A stretch of DNA of 64,000 nucleotides, from assembly GCA_027577595.1 (NCBI GenBank), contig JANBRJ010000007.1:186001-250000 (forward strand). The letters are read 5' to 3'. The position numbers and the translations under genes are program-made. This DNA comes from Coemansia sp. RSA 487. Taxonomy: Eukaryota; Kickxellomycota; Kickxellomycetes; Kickxellales; Kickxellaceae. The notes under the pieces are model-generated. The model saw nothing but the letters and a program-made list of their open reading frames with translations, did not search any database and had not been told where the DNA came from. How positions within the stretch are numbered: the stretch's first letter is position 1; each line of letters starts with the position of its first letter. Of this stretch, positions 30,901 through 40,207 are shown in pieces.

Positions 30901-33900
30901 CTGTCAGACACTGCGCGGATAAAGATCTGCGACGGAAGCGGCTCGTGGATAGGAATAGTAAACACAGACACTATGGGCTCGCCGAATCCCTTTCTGCGGA
31001 TAAGAACGTTCTCCGTATGGTAGATTTCGGTGTTGTCCATGTCTTCAACCCAGACCCAGAACGCCTCCCCGGTCCCATGCACCTTATCGTTCCACTCAAA
31101 GTCGGCTGTGGCAGTAAGCGTCACCTGGAGAACACTGCGTGTTATCGGAACAATCTCTGCAGAAAGATCGAGTCGAGGAACCTGGTTGATAAACGAAGCA
31201 AGCTTTGCGCCATACCGGTGATTATGTACAAGCGCGCCCAGCTCGCCACTATCCATGTCATAGAGCCGCTCCATATCGACAACTACGCCGTTCGCGTTCT
31301 CCAGATGGCGCATAATGTCCTGCGGCAACGAGAATTGCTTAAGTGGGTGCTCAAACGGCCACATCCGCTTTTCGATGGATTTGCTCAGCGACAGGGCAAC
31401 TGCAGCGGCCGGGCCCCAGTTCCTGCTAAGCGCGATTTCAAACAGCGCCCGGATGATACGTGCGCCATTTTGTGCAACATATGCAGAATCAGAGACCAAA
31501 GAAAAGTCCTCCACAAAAGCACGCGAAATATTCGACTGCAGCAGGATGCTGGTCTTTCCATACGGGCTGTCAACGCCTCCCTTGACATCGCAGCAGCAGT
31601 AGGTGGCCAAAAGCTTTTTGAGCTCCTTTGTCTCCGTATTGCGCACACGGATCTGGTCAAACTCCTTGCTCAGGCAAAGCAAAGCGATCCCGTCTGCTTC
31701 GGTCATGCGTGGCCGCATCGACTGGTTGAAGGCCTCCACGCTTTGATGGCGCAGGTAGTACGCCGATGAGATGCGGCCCAGATCCTTGGCAGCCATGAAG
31801 CCGGTCGCCTCATCAAAGACGATCATCTGCAGGCGGTTGAGCTCCTTTGCCGCAGCTATAATCAGCTCGCTACGCCGCTGGCCCAAGAACGGATCGTCGC
31901 CTACCTCGTCTCCAGTAAGGCCATACACAAGCGGGTTCTTTTGCATGCGGATGAACATGTACGTGTATCCGAGCCAGGCAACCCCCTCGTTGACGTTGGT
32001 GACGGTGCCAAGTGTGATCTCGGCATTCAGGTTGTCTATCATGTTTGACGCAAACTTTGACTCGATTGGGTGCTGCATTGTGATGGCCGAAACATAGTGC
32101 GCCAGGCGGTCGTGGGTGGTCAGGATATATCCGACGCCGTTGGTCTCGTACTGTGGGCGACCTGCGCGGCCAAAGATCTGGAGCACATCGAGGATAGAAA
32201 GGTCAACAAATGCGCCCTTCTGTGAATCGTACACTTGCGTGCCCTTGATCACAACCGCATATGCTGGGAGGTTGACACCCCATGCAAGCGTCGATGTGCA
32301 GCACAGAACACGGATAAGCCCCTTGGCGAATAGCTCCTCCACGAGGTTGCGGTCGGACCTTAGCATCCCGGCGTGGTGGATAGAAAACCCGCTGTGGAAC
32401 AGGTCCTTCAGCTCTCGGTTATGCGACTTTTGCACGCGCTCGAGAAGTCTGGGCATCGGCGGCTGGTCGTCTGGAGGCAAGAACTGATCCATGGTGCCGT
32501 CAGCCATCGCCAGCTCGCGCAGAGTCTGGGCTGTCTTGACGGTGTCCTTGCGCGCATGCACAAACACCATCACCTGGTTTCCCTCGGCAACCAGACGCTC
32601 CACGCGCTCATAGCATACGCGGTTGAGAAGGCGGGCCGATGCCTGAGTGCCTGGCTTTCCGTGGACGCCCACAAAGTGCTGTTCAAGAGGAACTGGCCTG
32701 AATCCGGCGTCAAAGTAGAAAAGCCCCTTGTAGGGGTTGACGCCAAGGAAATTGGACACGTCAACGTAGTTGGGCAGCGTTGCGGAAAGCCCGACCAAGC
32801 GGATCATGTTCTGCCGGGACTCGACCTGCCTTTGCGTGCGGGCAATCAGCGTTTCGATGACGCTGCCGCGATCTTCGTTGAGAAGATGGATTTCATCGAT
32901 AATCAGCAGCTTTACACGGTCAACCAGCTCCATGTCGCCGCTGCTCTTGCGCGTCACCACGTCCCACTTCTCGGGCGTCGTCACAATGATCTGTGTTGCG
33001 CTGACCTCTGCTTTAGTAAGCTGCATGTCGCCGGTCAGCTCTCGACACTTGATGCCCAGCCATTTGAGGCGGCTCTGGTACTTTTCGACAACCTCGGCAG
33101 CAAGCGCCTTCATCGGCGCAATGTAGACGATCTTGAACTCGGACTTTGCTACCGTGAGCTCCGGCTTGGCAGACACGTCATCTAGACCATCTAGGTCCCC
33201 GGGGTGTGGCGAGCAGTATTGCGATATCGTGCGGAGAATAGTCAGTAGCGCAACGTCAGTCTTACCGGCACCAGTCGGCGCCGACAGAAGGATGTTCTCG
33301 TTGGTCCCGTATGCAGTCGGATAGATGATGGATTGAATCCGGTTGAGCGAAGTGTACTTGCGGAAGGTGTATCTGCACATGGGGTCCATGTCTTCGATAA
33401 GCACCGGCTGCTCTGTCTGGCGGCGTGGCGCGGGAGTCGAAATAGGAATGGTCAGCTCCTCGTGATCCGGAAACTCATCACGTGTAGTACCGGCTGGAAG
33501 CGCATACTTGGAGCCAAACGCCGAAAGCATGTTTCCGCCAGCGCGGTCGGAAGCCCCAGTGGTGTACACGTGGGGAAACCTCACTGGCCCATGGGACTCG
33601 GGTCGTAGAATCTCTGGCGCGCGCTTCGTAAGCTGGCGTTCGCGAGCACGCCTCAAGTCAAAACCAAAGCCCAGAATCTGCGCAGAATGCTGGTCGTCGG
33701 AGTCGCCCTTTTCGTTTGAGGCCTGAGCAGTCTTGCGGCGGGCCTTGTTGCGCTTGGACTTGTGAATGTCCTTTTCAATGGCAATGTCCTTTTCCGAGCG
33801 AATCACCGCCTGTACTCCTGGGATCTGTTTGTTATTCTTCAGCTCTCTGGCTACGCGGGAATAATCAGACTCCTTCACAATGGCCGAAACAATCTCACTG

Positions 33901-34718
33901 CGCTTCGAAATGAGCATTGACAAAAAGTCCATATTGTCAAAGCCGACAAGCTCAAGAAGCTGGCCTTGGATGTCGTTGTCGCTGCGATCGGCACGTAAAA
34001 CGGTAAAGACCTCAGTGCACAGAGCCTCTGCGGCTTCGTTGCTGGTGTCCATGTCTGAGGCAGCGACTAGATCGCGGCACTTTGATAGGAGCCATTCCTT
34101 GTTGAGCCTTGTGTTAGCCTGTGCTGCTCTCTTTGCAGCAGCTTCGTCCTCAAGGCGTTCAATGTATTTAGAGAGGTCATGGCGGAGCAGAATCTCTGGA
34201 ACTGGGGCCAGGATATCCCAAGCAGGCTCGTCTTGAGATAGCTGACTAGGCGCTTGTGCTGTGCCATCCGATGATGGCTTGCTACTTGCAGTAGATTCGG
34301 CTGTGCTACTGTCGCCAAGGTGGCCTATCAGCGATCGGCGCAAAGTCTGTTCACGCAAGACTGTCGCACAGAGCTCGGACCATAGAGAACCGGCACTGCC
34401 ATTTGCCGTAGCAGGTATCGCTTCAAACGCTGGGGATTTTTCTTTGCGATGTTCTGAGCTGGAAAAGTGCTCAGAAGTTGCATCGGCAACAGGCAAGGCG
34501 GGAGATTTCCCTTTTGCTTTTCCTGACGCATAGCCAGACACTACTGCACCCTTGCCTTTTCCGGCTACAGGCGTGGCAGGCTCTTTTGAGGAGGCAGCGT
34601 CAGCCTTCTGTTGCTGGCGTTGGCTCCTTTCTCTGCGGTCAAGTAGGAGCTCGCGTCTCGTGTCGCGCGAGCGCAAGAGATCGGCAAACCCCGGACGTGT
34701 CGGCAAGTCTTGAAACAT
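27957..34718 (-). CDS. SLH1: Ribosome quality control helicase SLH1/ASCC3
   Basis: 2253 residues in one exon, with tandem Ski2-like helicase cassettes. Cassette 1 has the P-loop APTGAGKT near residue 480, TPEKWDVVTRK and DEIH near 608. Cassette 2 has APTGSGKT near 1351, TPEKWDGVSR and DEIH near 1453. Each is followed by a Sec63-like unit. The choice of SLH1/ASCC3 over the spliceosomal BRR2 rests on IAPMKALAAE plus ELTGDMQL in cassette 1. GFPGRHYCPRMASMN and SSRRQTRLTSQDLMAF in cassette 2 agree with it. SLH1 is the motor of the RQT complex, which splits collided ribosomes on ubiquitinated 40S subunits. Both Walker motifs are intact. The N-terminal 400 residues are family-typical helical and low-complexity sequence. 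Confidence 0.95.
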   Translation of the reverse strand: MFQDLPTRPGFADLLRSRDTRRELLLDRRERSQRQQQKADAASSKEPATPVAGKGKGAVVSGYASGKAKGKSPALPVADATSEHFSSSEHRKEKSPAFEAIPATANGSAGSLWSELCATVLREQTLRRSLIGHLGDSSTAESTASSKPSSDGTAQAPSQLSQDEPAWDILAPVPEILLRHDLSKYIERLEDEAAAKRAAQANTRLNKEWLLSKCRDLVAASDMDTSNEAAEALCTEVFTVLRADRSDNDIQGQLLELVGFDNMDFLSMLISKRSEIVSAIVKESDYSRVARELKNNKQIPGVQAVIRSEKDIAIEKDIHKSKRNKARRKTAQASNEKGDSDDQHSAQILGFGFDLRRARERQLTKRAPEILRPESHGPVRFPHVYTTGASDRAGGNMLSAFGSKYALPAGTTRDEFPDHEELTIPISTPAPRRQTEQPVLIEDMDPMCRYTFRKYTSLNRIQSIIYPTAYGTNENILLSAPTGAGKTDVALLTILRTISQYCSPHPGDLDGLDDVSAKPELTVAKSEFKIVYIAPMKALAAEVVEKYQSRLKWLGIKCRELTGDMQLTKAEVSATQIIVTTPEKWDVVTRKSSGDMELVDRVKLLIIDEIHLLNEDRGSVIETLIARTQRQVESRQNMIRLVGLSATLPNYVDVSNFLGVNPYKGLFYFDAGFRPVPLEQHFVGVHGKPGTQASARLLNRVCYERVERLVAEGNQVMVFVHARKDTVKTAQTLRELAMADGTMDQFLPPDDQPPMPRLLERVQKSHNRELKDLFHSGFSIHHAGMLRSDRNLVEELFAKGLIRVLCCTSTLAWGVNLPAYAVVIKGTQVYDSQKGAFVDLSILDVLQIFGRAGRPQYETNGVGYILTTHDRLAHYVSAITMQHPIESKFASNMIDNLNAEITLGTVTNVNEGVAWLGYTYMFIRMQKNPLVYGLTGDEVGDDPFLGQRRSELIIAAAKELNRLQMIVFDEATGFMAAKDLGRISSAYYLRHQSVEAFNQSMRPRMTEADGIALLCLSKEFDQIRVRNTETKELKKLLATYCCCDVKGGVDSPYGKTSILLQSNISRAFVEDFSLVSDSAYVAQNGARIIRALFEIALSRNWGPAAAVALSLSKSIEKRMWPFEHPLKQFSLPQDIMRHLENANGVVVDMERLYDMDSGELGALVHNHRYGAKLASFINQVPRLDLSAEIVPITRSVLQVTLTATADFEWNDKVHGTGEAFWVWVEDMDNTEIYHTENVLIRRKGFGEPIVSVFTIPIHEPLPSQIFIRAVSDRWVGAETVTAVSFRHLMLPEHHEMHTDLLDLQPLPIAALQDPCLEETCRARFTHFNPVQTQIFHTLYRQPFNALVGAPTGSGKTVAAELAMWWAFREHPQRKVVYIAPLKALVKERVVDWGKRLTGPMKRTLVELTGDVTPDPESIRNADIIITTPEKWDGVSRAWHAREYVQNVSLVIIDEIHLLGGDRGPILEVIVSRMNHIAAQMGKSVRVVGLSTALANARDLADWLGIAKVGLYNFRHSVRPVPLEIYIDGFPGRHYCPRMASMNRPAYRAIRTHSPSKPVIIFVSSRRQTRLTSQDLMAFCGMEENPRHFLHMDDWEIEAVLERTQDPNLRLSLSFGIGMHHAGLTENDRKICEQLFHDRKIQILVATSTLAWGVNLPAHLVILKGTEFFDAKSKGYVDFPITDVLQMIGRAGRPQFDDRAVAKIFVTDTKKEFYKKFLHEPFPVESSLHMHLHEHINAEVASGAVKSAQDAVDYLSWTYLYRRLRQNPSYYGVEESTESGVNKYLSKLILDCFSELERALCITVEQDYGRGSVLVAPTPLGKIASQYYLSHKTMRTFSDRLDSINGNNRICDLLHLLSEAAEWAELPVRHNEDILNRELERQVPFSIGRGKIDYLSPHAKANLLLQKHLVRGELPCSDYVTDTRTVLDSSIRILQAMVDVAAYKGDLVNSLAIMELMQGIKQAAMPKESPLRQLRPDLSQQDIDNLHASSQGSVLRSVGNILVLDDKKLRDAFRTLHADESRTDEWCQSVRALPALDVKIEPGSAVLPLAGSDSESKGTSIRKAATSKKIDSLNGLKPATQYSIVVTLKHTPVQTSVKQHRFIKEPGQAFTPRFGKTQYEGWWVVLAEGKNDLLALKRVSMQGKSESSGVWANSGEQPAEKNGRSSHGSAKNTTASDAGRSVAGSSTQHTSRTARLLFITPEEPGAYVLRLVVMSDAYLGLDQTFDVNIRVGENQMTLTDTSSYISKEQMKEYQ

Positions 34719-35559
34719 AGCAGTATTGATTATTACTATAGCAATGTGGTAAGTGTATCTAAAATAAATGCTAGAGGAATTTGGAAAGCGAAAGGAGTCT
34801 AAAAGCAGAAATTCTTTTTGCTACATGAAAAAATACCACAAAACCGTCTGCCGCAGCAAAGAAAGTTGTCTTAAAAAGCGCTTTTAAAATGGACTTTGCC
34901 GACTCGTGTGAGCCGAACGAGCTGAGAATGAATCATAAAATGAAAACAGGATGCGGATGGTGTCAGACTTGCTGCTGATGCACGCACATGCCAAAAAGGA
35001 TCTGGGCGTTGAAAATGTGGCCATTGTGCTTGCTTCTGATACCTGTTGGAACGGTTCATTTCTTTTTTGGGTTGGATGAGGAAAGCGAAACAGACACAGA
35101 GAAAGAAAGAGCAGCAGGTGACACAACATCCTTGGCAAAGAGGTTATTTCACAGACAGCAAATATTAGTAAGGTGGGGGGGTCTTTGGTACCTTGTTCGT
35201 TGACATGAAAAGGTCACACGCAACGCAAATAGAACATGAGCTGGAGAAAAAAGCGTGCTTTATCAAAACAATCAAGGTATATTTTTTCCACTTTGCTTTC
35301 TGAGTGTGTCTAGCCTCCCCCCTCATCCTTTCTTCTTGGTCAGCCCAGCTTTGCTTTGCCTTGCCTTTCCCTTCCGTCCCAGGTCTGGAAAATATTTTCG
35401 CTTTTGCTTTCCAAGGGAGGTGTTTTTTTGACATTCAGTTCTTTGTTATTTTGAATTATACAACACAAAAAATAACGCGTTTTTCCTTTTTTATTTCCTC
35501 TTTTGCTTATACGTCGTATTCTAGTGTATTTAGGAACCTTTTTTATTTTCCTTTTTGAA
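34719..35559. promoter_or_regulatory. Divergent intergenic region, SLH1 / PP2C
   Basis: 841 bp between two divergent genes. Nothing recognisable as coding or repeat. The last 200 bp before the PP2C start are C/T-rich. Confidence 0.4.
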
Positions 35560-37135
35560 ATGGGCCAAACTCTTTCAGAGCCAGTTGTGGACAAGCATAC
35601 AACCGCTGGCAGCGATGAGCGTTACATTTACGGTGCTTCAGCAATGCAAGGATGGCGAATCTGTAAGCATCCCGAGCCTTTTTTTAACATCTAGGAAATT
35701 CTGTTGTTGTTGCTGCTGTTGCTGTTGCTGTTGACAAAAGGCGGCATATTCTGCAAAGACCTCTAGGACTGTATGTCTCTTTCTTTTTACTTCCTTGTAT
35801 GAAGCATGTGAAAAGGGGAGGGTATGTTTTTGATATACGCTAATGTGCTAACAATTGTGTTGTTTTGATAATTTGATTTTTTTTGTGGAATTGTTGGTAA
35901 TCCTGCGAACATCTGTCTTCTTCTATGTCGGCTTTGCACTTGTTGTAGCGATGGAGGACGCTCACACGACGGTTCTAAAGATTGGTCCTGACGGCGAGGC
36001 AGCGTTTTTTGCTGTCTACGACGGACATGGCGGACAGACTGCAGCCAAGTTTGCAGGTGCAGAGGTTCATGAATTTATCATCAAGGACGAAAACTACGCC
36101 AAGGGCGACTATGCGGCGGCAATCACGTCCGGGTATCTTGCGGCAGACGTAGTACTTCGAGAAAACCCCGATATGGTCAACGACTCGTCGGGCTGCACAG
36201 CCGTCAGCGTTCTTATCGCCAAGGACGGGTCGGCGTATTGTGGCAATGCTGGCGACTCGCGGTGTATTATCAGCACCAAGGGCCGCGCAGTTGCGCTGTC
36301 GCACGACCACAAGCCGACCGACGAAGTCGAGTTCAACCGCATCACCTCGGGCGGTGGGTATGTCGAGTTTGGGCGTGTCAACGGCAACCTTGCGCTGTCG
36401 CGGGCCATCGGAGACTTTGAGTTCAAGAACAACCGGACACTCAGCCCCGAGAAGCAGATTGTCACTGCGCAGCCGGACGTTATCAAGCATGCGATCACCG
36501 CCGACGACGAGTTCCTGGTCATTGCGTGTGACGGCATCTGGGACTGCATGACCAACCAGCAGGTTGTGCAGTTTGTGCATGCAAAGATATCCGAAGGCAA
36601 GAAACTCGACCAGATATGCGAGGAAATGATGGACCGGTGCCTGGCATCCGAAAGCGATCTGGGCGGCGTTGGCTGCGACAACATGACCGTCGTCATTGTC
36701 GGCCTGCTGAACGGCAAGTCGGAGGACGAGTGGTACGCACATGTCAAGCAAGTTGCTGAGGAGACCGGCATGAAGTCGTCGCCAAAGATCGACAGATCAG
36801 TTGGCTCCGAGGCGGCCGAGGACGGCGCAACCATCATCAACGCCATCCTTTCGCGTGCGTCTCACTATGACGACGAAGCGCACTATGGCGATAGCGGCAG
36901 CGGCATCAAGGAGATCAGCGCCACCGATGTTGGCATTGATGCTGGCGCAGACTTCCCAGACATCGCACCCTCTGTTCATGATAAGCATGCTGCTGCTCAT
37001 GTTGCCGAGGAAAAGCCCGAGGCTGCTGAGGAGAAGCCTGCAACAACTGGCCCAGCTGACGCAGGCTCCCAGGAAGCCGACACTGCCTCCGAAAGCAAGG
37101 ACGCAAAGAAGACGACAGAGACTACTGAGCACTAA
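35560..37135 (+). CDS. PTC2: PP2C-type protein phosphatase, PTC2/PTC3-like
   Basis: Two exons, 35560-35662 and 35949-37135. The 286-bp intron has donor GTAAGC and acceptor GTAG. The joined frame reads MQGWRI|SMEDAHTT, the first PP2C motif. The product is 429 residues. Metal-binding motifs are visible: ED at about 37-38, YDGHGG near 58, CDGIWDC near 228, GCDNMT near 276. The N-terminus MGQTLSEPV matches PTC2/3 and begins Met-Gly, a possible N-myristoylation signal. The C-terminal 130 residues are Ala/Glu/Lys-rich and disordered. This class of Mg/Mn Ser/Thr phosphatase dampens stress MAPK and checkpoint kinase signalling in yeast. Assignment to PTC2 versus PTC3 is not possible from one sequence. 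Confidence 0.93.
35700..35734. repeat. TTG/CTG trinucleotide run in PP2C intron
   Basis: About 11 units of TTG and CTG in the middle of the 286-bp intron. It is the clearest trinucleotide run in the window and is potentially length-variable. Confidence 0.8.
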
Positions 37136-37638
37136 AAATTAACGTAAACCAAGACACTTACAAACTCTCGTGCGCATACGGATCTTCTTGGCTCGTAGCA
37201 AAACCATTTTTCTTTCATTTTTTCAGACTTTTCTTTTAGCAGCACCTTTAATATCTTTACTGGCATAAATCAGTTAGATGAGTAGCAACATTTTCTTTTT
37301 CAACACGTTTGGATTATTGGACCTGTTTTTCAATGGCACAATCGTGGATACTGGCTAGGATTTCGGGATAAACACGATGCAATGCAGCCAAAGAAAAAGA
37401 AAGGAGAAAAAAAGGCTAACAAGGGCTCTTGCAGCGCTTGAGCAGAAAGAATGATGGAAGGAAGAGTGCCAAAAAGCCTAGCCCTCTTTTTAAAGCTTTT
37501 TGTATGTTCTTCATTCGGAAAGCCTTTGCTTTTTCACACTATTCTGTATACATAAAAATCTACATACTTTTGAGCCTTTTATTCTTGTTGCTTGAATCGC
37601 CACCGTCTTTGTCTACGCAATTGGGTTCAACTGTTGGA
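37136..37638. other. Intergenic, PP2C terminator to RGG-protein promoter
   Basis: 503 bp without recognisable features. The frame of the next gene is open upstream to 37429, but the predicted peptide there looks like translated UTR. Confidence 0.35.
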
Positions 37639-39774
37639 ATGGAGGCAGTTGGCAGCAAGGAGCTGGAGGACAGCCTCTTCAGCACCGATTCCCACCTCGA
37701 TTGGGCGGACGAGGCTATGGCCGAGGACTTGAATGACCATTCTCTGCCAAAATACGATGAGAATGTCGGTGTAATAAGCACGTCGCCAAAGCCCCTGCAG
37801 AATAACGGCACGTACCACCAACGCAGGGACAGCGGAAGGGACCCCCGCAGCAATAAAGGCTCGTCTGGCCACCAGCAGCAGCAGCAGCAAAGCGGTCGTC
37901 AGTCGAGGGGAAGCGGCGACTATCGTGGCAGGAGCGGCCAGCGCACAGGCGGCGGTCGCGGTCGCGGTGGTCGGTCGAGTAGCCGAACCGGATACCCCTC
38001 GCAGCACAATCAGCAGTCATACTCCTCCCAGCAGCCTGGCGGTGGCCCCACATCCCAGGTAGGCTCATTAAGGGCTCGGCAGAACTCACGCGATCGCAGC
38101 CTCAGCATGGAGCGCTCGGGAAGCACCGACAGGCCTAGCGGCTGGCGCAGTGGAGCTACTGCATTTGGACGGGCAAGGGCTGATCTTCCGGACCGCTGGG
38201 AGCACGACAGGTTTGATCCGCAACAGTCCAACATGCCATCACCACCACCAAATCTCCAACAATCGCGCCAGTCGGGAGGCAGTGGTCGCACCCGCGAACG
38301 TCGCAACTCTTCTGCCACAAACTATGATTTTACAGCAAACGCACCTGTAGATATCGAACATATCGGCAAGGAGGGTATCTCTCACGTCACCATCAACAGA
38401 AAGGAAAGCAATGCGTCGTCGCGCGGATACGGTGGCCTGGCAGCCTCGTATGATTCGCCGCGTCGTCTGGTCTCTTTAGACAATGCAAGTGATGATGTGG
38501 CTGGCGGCTTCCGTAGAAATAACCAACCGCTACAAGCAGCTACTGCTGCTCTTCGCCCAAAGTCACCTTACCTTGCGCCCACCACCGCCTCCTCTGCCAC
38601 CGCAACGCCTGGTCTTTATACCTATCGTGCTCCTCACAGACGCATGAGCTCCGTCGATTCCCTGGACAACCACACGCTTGGCGGTCCATCCTCGAACGAC
38701 GCTGCAGCCGAAAGAGAGCCGAAGACCACCTCTGCCCGAGAGCCAGAAGATAAGAGCAACGACTCGTCAGCTGAGAACGAGTGGGAGAACTTTGTGGCCA
38801 ACGGCGGGCTAGAGATGCCCTTTGAGAGCATCACCGACGACCTTCTGAAGCACCCACAGCGCAATTCCACTGGCCGCAAGCAGAACCGCCGGCCTAGTGG
38901 CTCGGATACAAAAAGCAGTCACCACCAGCAACCAGCGGACGCAGTAGCATCACGCGGAGGCAAAGAATCGGCACAGCACTCGAGCCGTACAATGGCTTTG
39001 TTAAACAACGACCACGACCAAGAGAACGACGATGCCAGCGACAGCCCCGGCAGATATGACGCTGAAGTCCAGGAAAGCGAGCGTCCGGCGCGTGGGTCCA
39101 ACAAGCAAAGCAGCTCAACATTGCGGCAAAAGAGCAAGCCAGCCCGTGGAACTGCAAAGACCGGCGATCCGTCAGGGGCGATGGCGTCGCTTGTGCTTGA
39201 CCAGGTATCTGCGCCACGTCCTCGGCGGCCCAGCATCCCTATATCGGAGCGCACCACGCGGAGCAATCCATCGGCCAGAAAGGCAAAGGAGCCTATAGCA
39301 GATCCAGCAATTGGAATCCGGATCAAAGGCACATCGCCAGGCACGTCGTCGGCCGCGCCAAACGGAAACCATGCGCGCACAGCATCGCCACGCCAGCTGT
39401 CGGTGCCAGTACGGCCCACAGGCTCTCCATCGCCGTCGCGACCAACAACACCGGTAAAGCCAGCGTCGCCCTCGGGTAATCTCTCGCGGTCAAGCTCCAG
39501 CGAGGGTCGTCGGGCACCGTCGTCGGGCAGCGTCCCCTCGTCTTACCTGCGCCGCCAATTCGAGGGCTACGACGAGGACCGAGGCCGGCACATCTTCTCA
39601 GTCAACATCGCATATGATGATAACCGCTTTGCTCCGATCCACGTGCACGAGAGAGATGATCTTGCTAAAACTGCCGCAAAGTTTTCCCGCACATGGCGTC
39701 TTCACAACAAGGAGCTGCGGATAAAGCAGCTGCTTGTTAAAATGAAGTCTGTTTTGCAAGAAGCGTCTCTGTAA
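37639..39774 (+). CDS. Large disordered Ser/Arg/Gly-rich protein with a conserved-looking C-terminus
   Basis: I do not recognise this gene. From MEAVGSKELEDSLF it encodes 711 residues. It has a short acidic N-terminus with DWADEAMAEDL, a Q-run (QQQQQQ), then an RGG/RG-rich segment GRSGQRTGGGRGRGGR at about 100-120. About 500 residues of Ser/Pro/Arg-rich low complexity follow. The last ~70 residues are ordered (RGRHIFSVNIAYDDNRFAPI, VHERDDLAKTAAKFSRTWRL, then a Lys-rich helix). That module resembles short beta-rich C-terminal domains seen at the ends of other disordered fungal proteins, but I cannot name it. The RGG region suggests RNA binding; this is inference. An upstream Met at 37429 gives a hydrophobic UTR-like extension and is not preferred. 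Confidence 0.65.
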   Translation: MEAVGSKELEDSLFSTDSHLDWADEAMAEDLNDHSLPKYDENVGVISTSPKPLQNNGTYHQRRDSGRDPRSNKGSSGHQQQQQQSGRQSRGSGDYRGRSGQRTGGGRGRGGRSSSRTGYPSQHNQQSYSSQQPGGGPTSQVGSLRARQNSRDRSLSMERSGSTDRPSGWRSGATAFGRARADLPDRWEHDRFDPQQSNMPSPPPNLQQSRQSGGSGRTRERRNSSATNYDFTANAPVDIEHIGKEGISHVTINRKESNASSRGYGGLAASYDSPRRLVSLDNASDDVAGGFRRNNQPLQAATAALRPKSPYLAPTTASSATATPGLYTYRAPHRRMSSVDSLDNHTLGGPSSNDAAAEREPKTTSAREPEDKSNDSSAENEWENFVANGGLEMPFESITDDLLKHPQRNSTGRKQNRRPSGSDTKSSHHQQPADAVASRGGKESAQHSSRTMALLNNDHDQENDDASDSPGRYDAEVQESERPARGSNKQSSSTLRQKSKPARGTAKTGDPSGAMASLVLDQVSAPRPRRPSIPISERTTRSNPSARKAKEPIADPAIGIRIKGTSPGTSSAAPNGNHARTASPRQLSVPVRPTGSPSPSRPTTPVKPASPSGNLSRSSSSEGRRAPSSGSVPSSYLRRQFEGYDEDRGRHIFSVNIAYDDNRFAPIHVHERDDLAKTAAKFSRTWRLHNKELRIKQLLVKMKSVLQEASL

Positions 39775-40028
39775 GACCAGTTTACTTTTTTAAAAAAAAG
39801 CTCCTTTTCCTAAGCGTTCAGCATTTGTGCGGTGGGCTCTCACCAATACTTTCTTTGAATATCGTACGTTAATATCCTTTTCTCCTTTCCTTTGAAAACT
39901 ACTAAATGTTGACTATTATTTAACTGGTTAGTAACATTTATTCTAATGTTTTGTGTTGACTATCTGTCTGGGTGCGATGTATTGCTAATTTGTCAGATCA
40001 GAATTGGTAAATAGCTTGCTATTCGCAA

Positions 40029-40101
40029 GGCCGCGTGGCCCAATGGATAAGGCGCTTGACTACGGATCAAGCGATTCCAGGTTCGAGTCCTGGCGTGGTC
40101 G
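40029..40101 (+). tRNA. tRNA-Arg(ACG)
   Basis: A 73-nt cloverleaf without intron. The acceptor stem GGCCGCG pairs with CGTGGTC (two G-U pairs) plus discriminator G. The anticodon stem CTTGA/TCAAG encloses loop CTACGGA with anticodon ACG, which reads Arg CGN codons after inosine modification. The T arm is CCAGG TTCGAGT CCTGG and contains the B box GGTTCGAGTCC. Confidence 0.96.
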
Positions 40102-40102
40102 A

Positions 40103-40109
40103 TTTTTTT
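40103..40109 (+). terminator. Pol III terminator of tRNA-Arg
   Basis: A run of seven T residues starts two bases after the tRNA 3' end, the usual Pol III stop signal. Confidence 0.85.
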
Positions 40110-40207
40110 ATATTTTTCAAGGGTTAGATTTTTTTTTAAAAAAAATGCTTTTCTTTTCTTTCTCTATTGTTTAATTTTTGTATTATATATCTTTAGTTTT
40201 ATTTATT

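Noticed and set aside
30120-31769. 549-codon open frame on the plus strand antisense to SLH1
   Set aside because: It is the mirror of a strongly coding helicase frame; its composition is low-complexity His/Arg/Leu and no domain is visible. Codon bias of the real gene keeps the antisense frame open.
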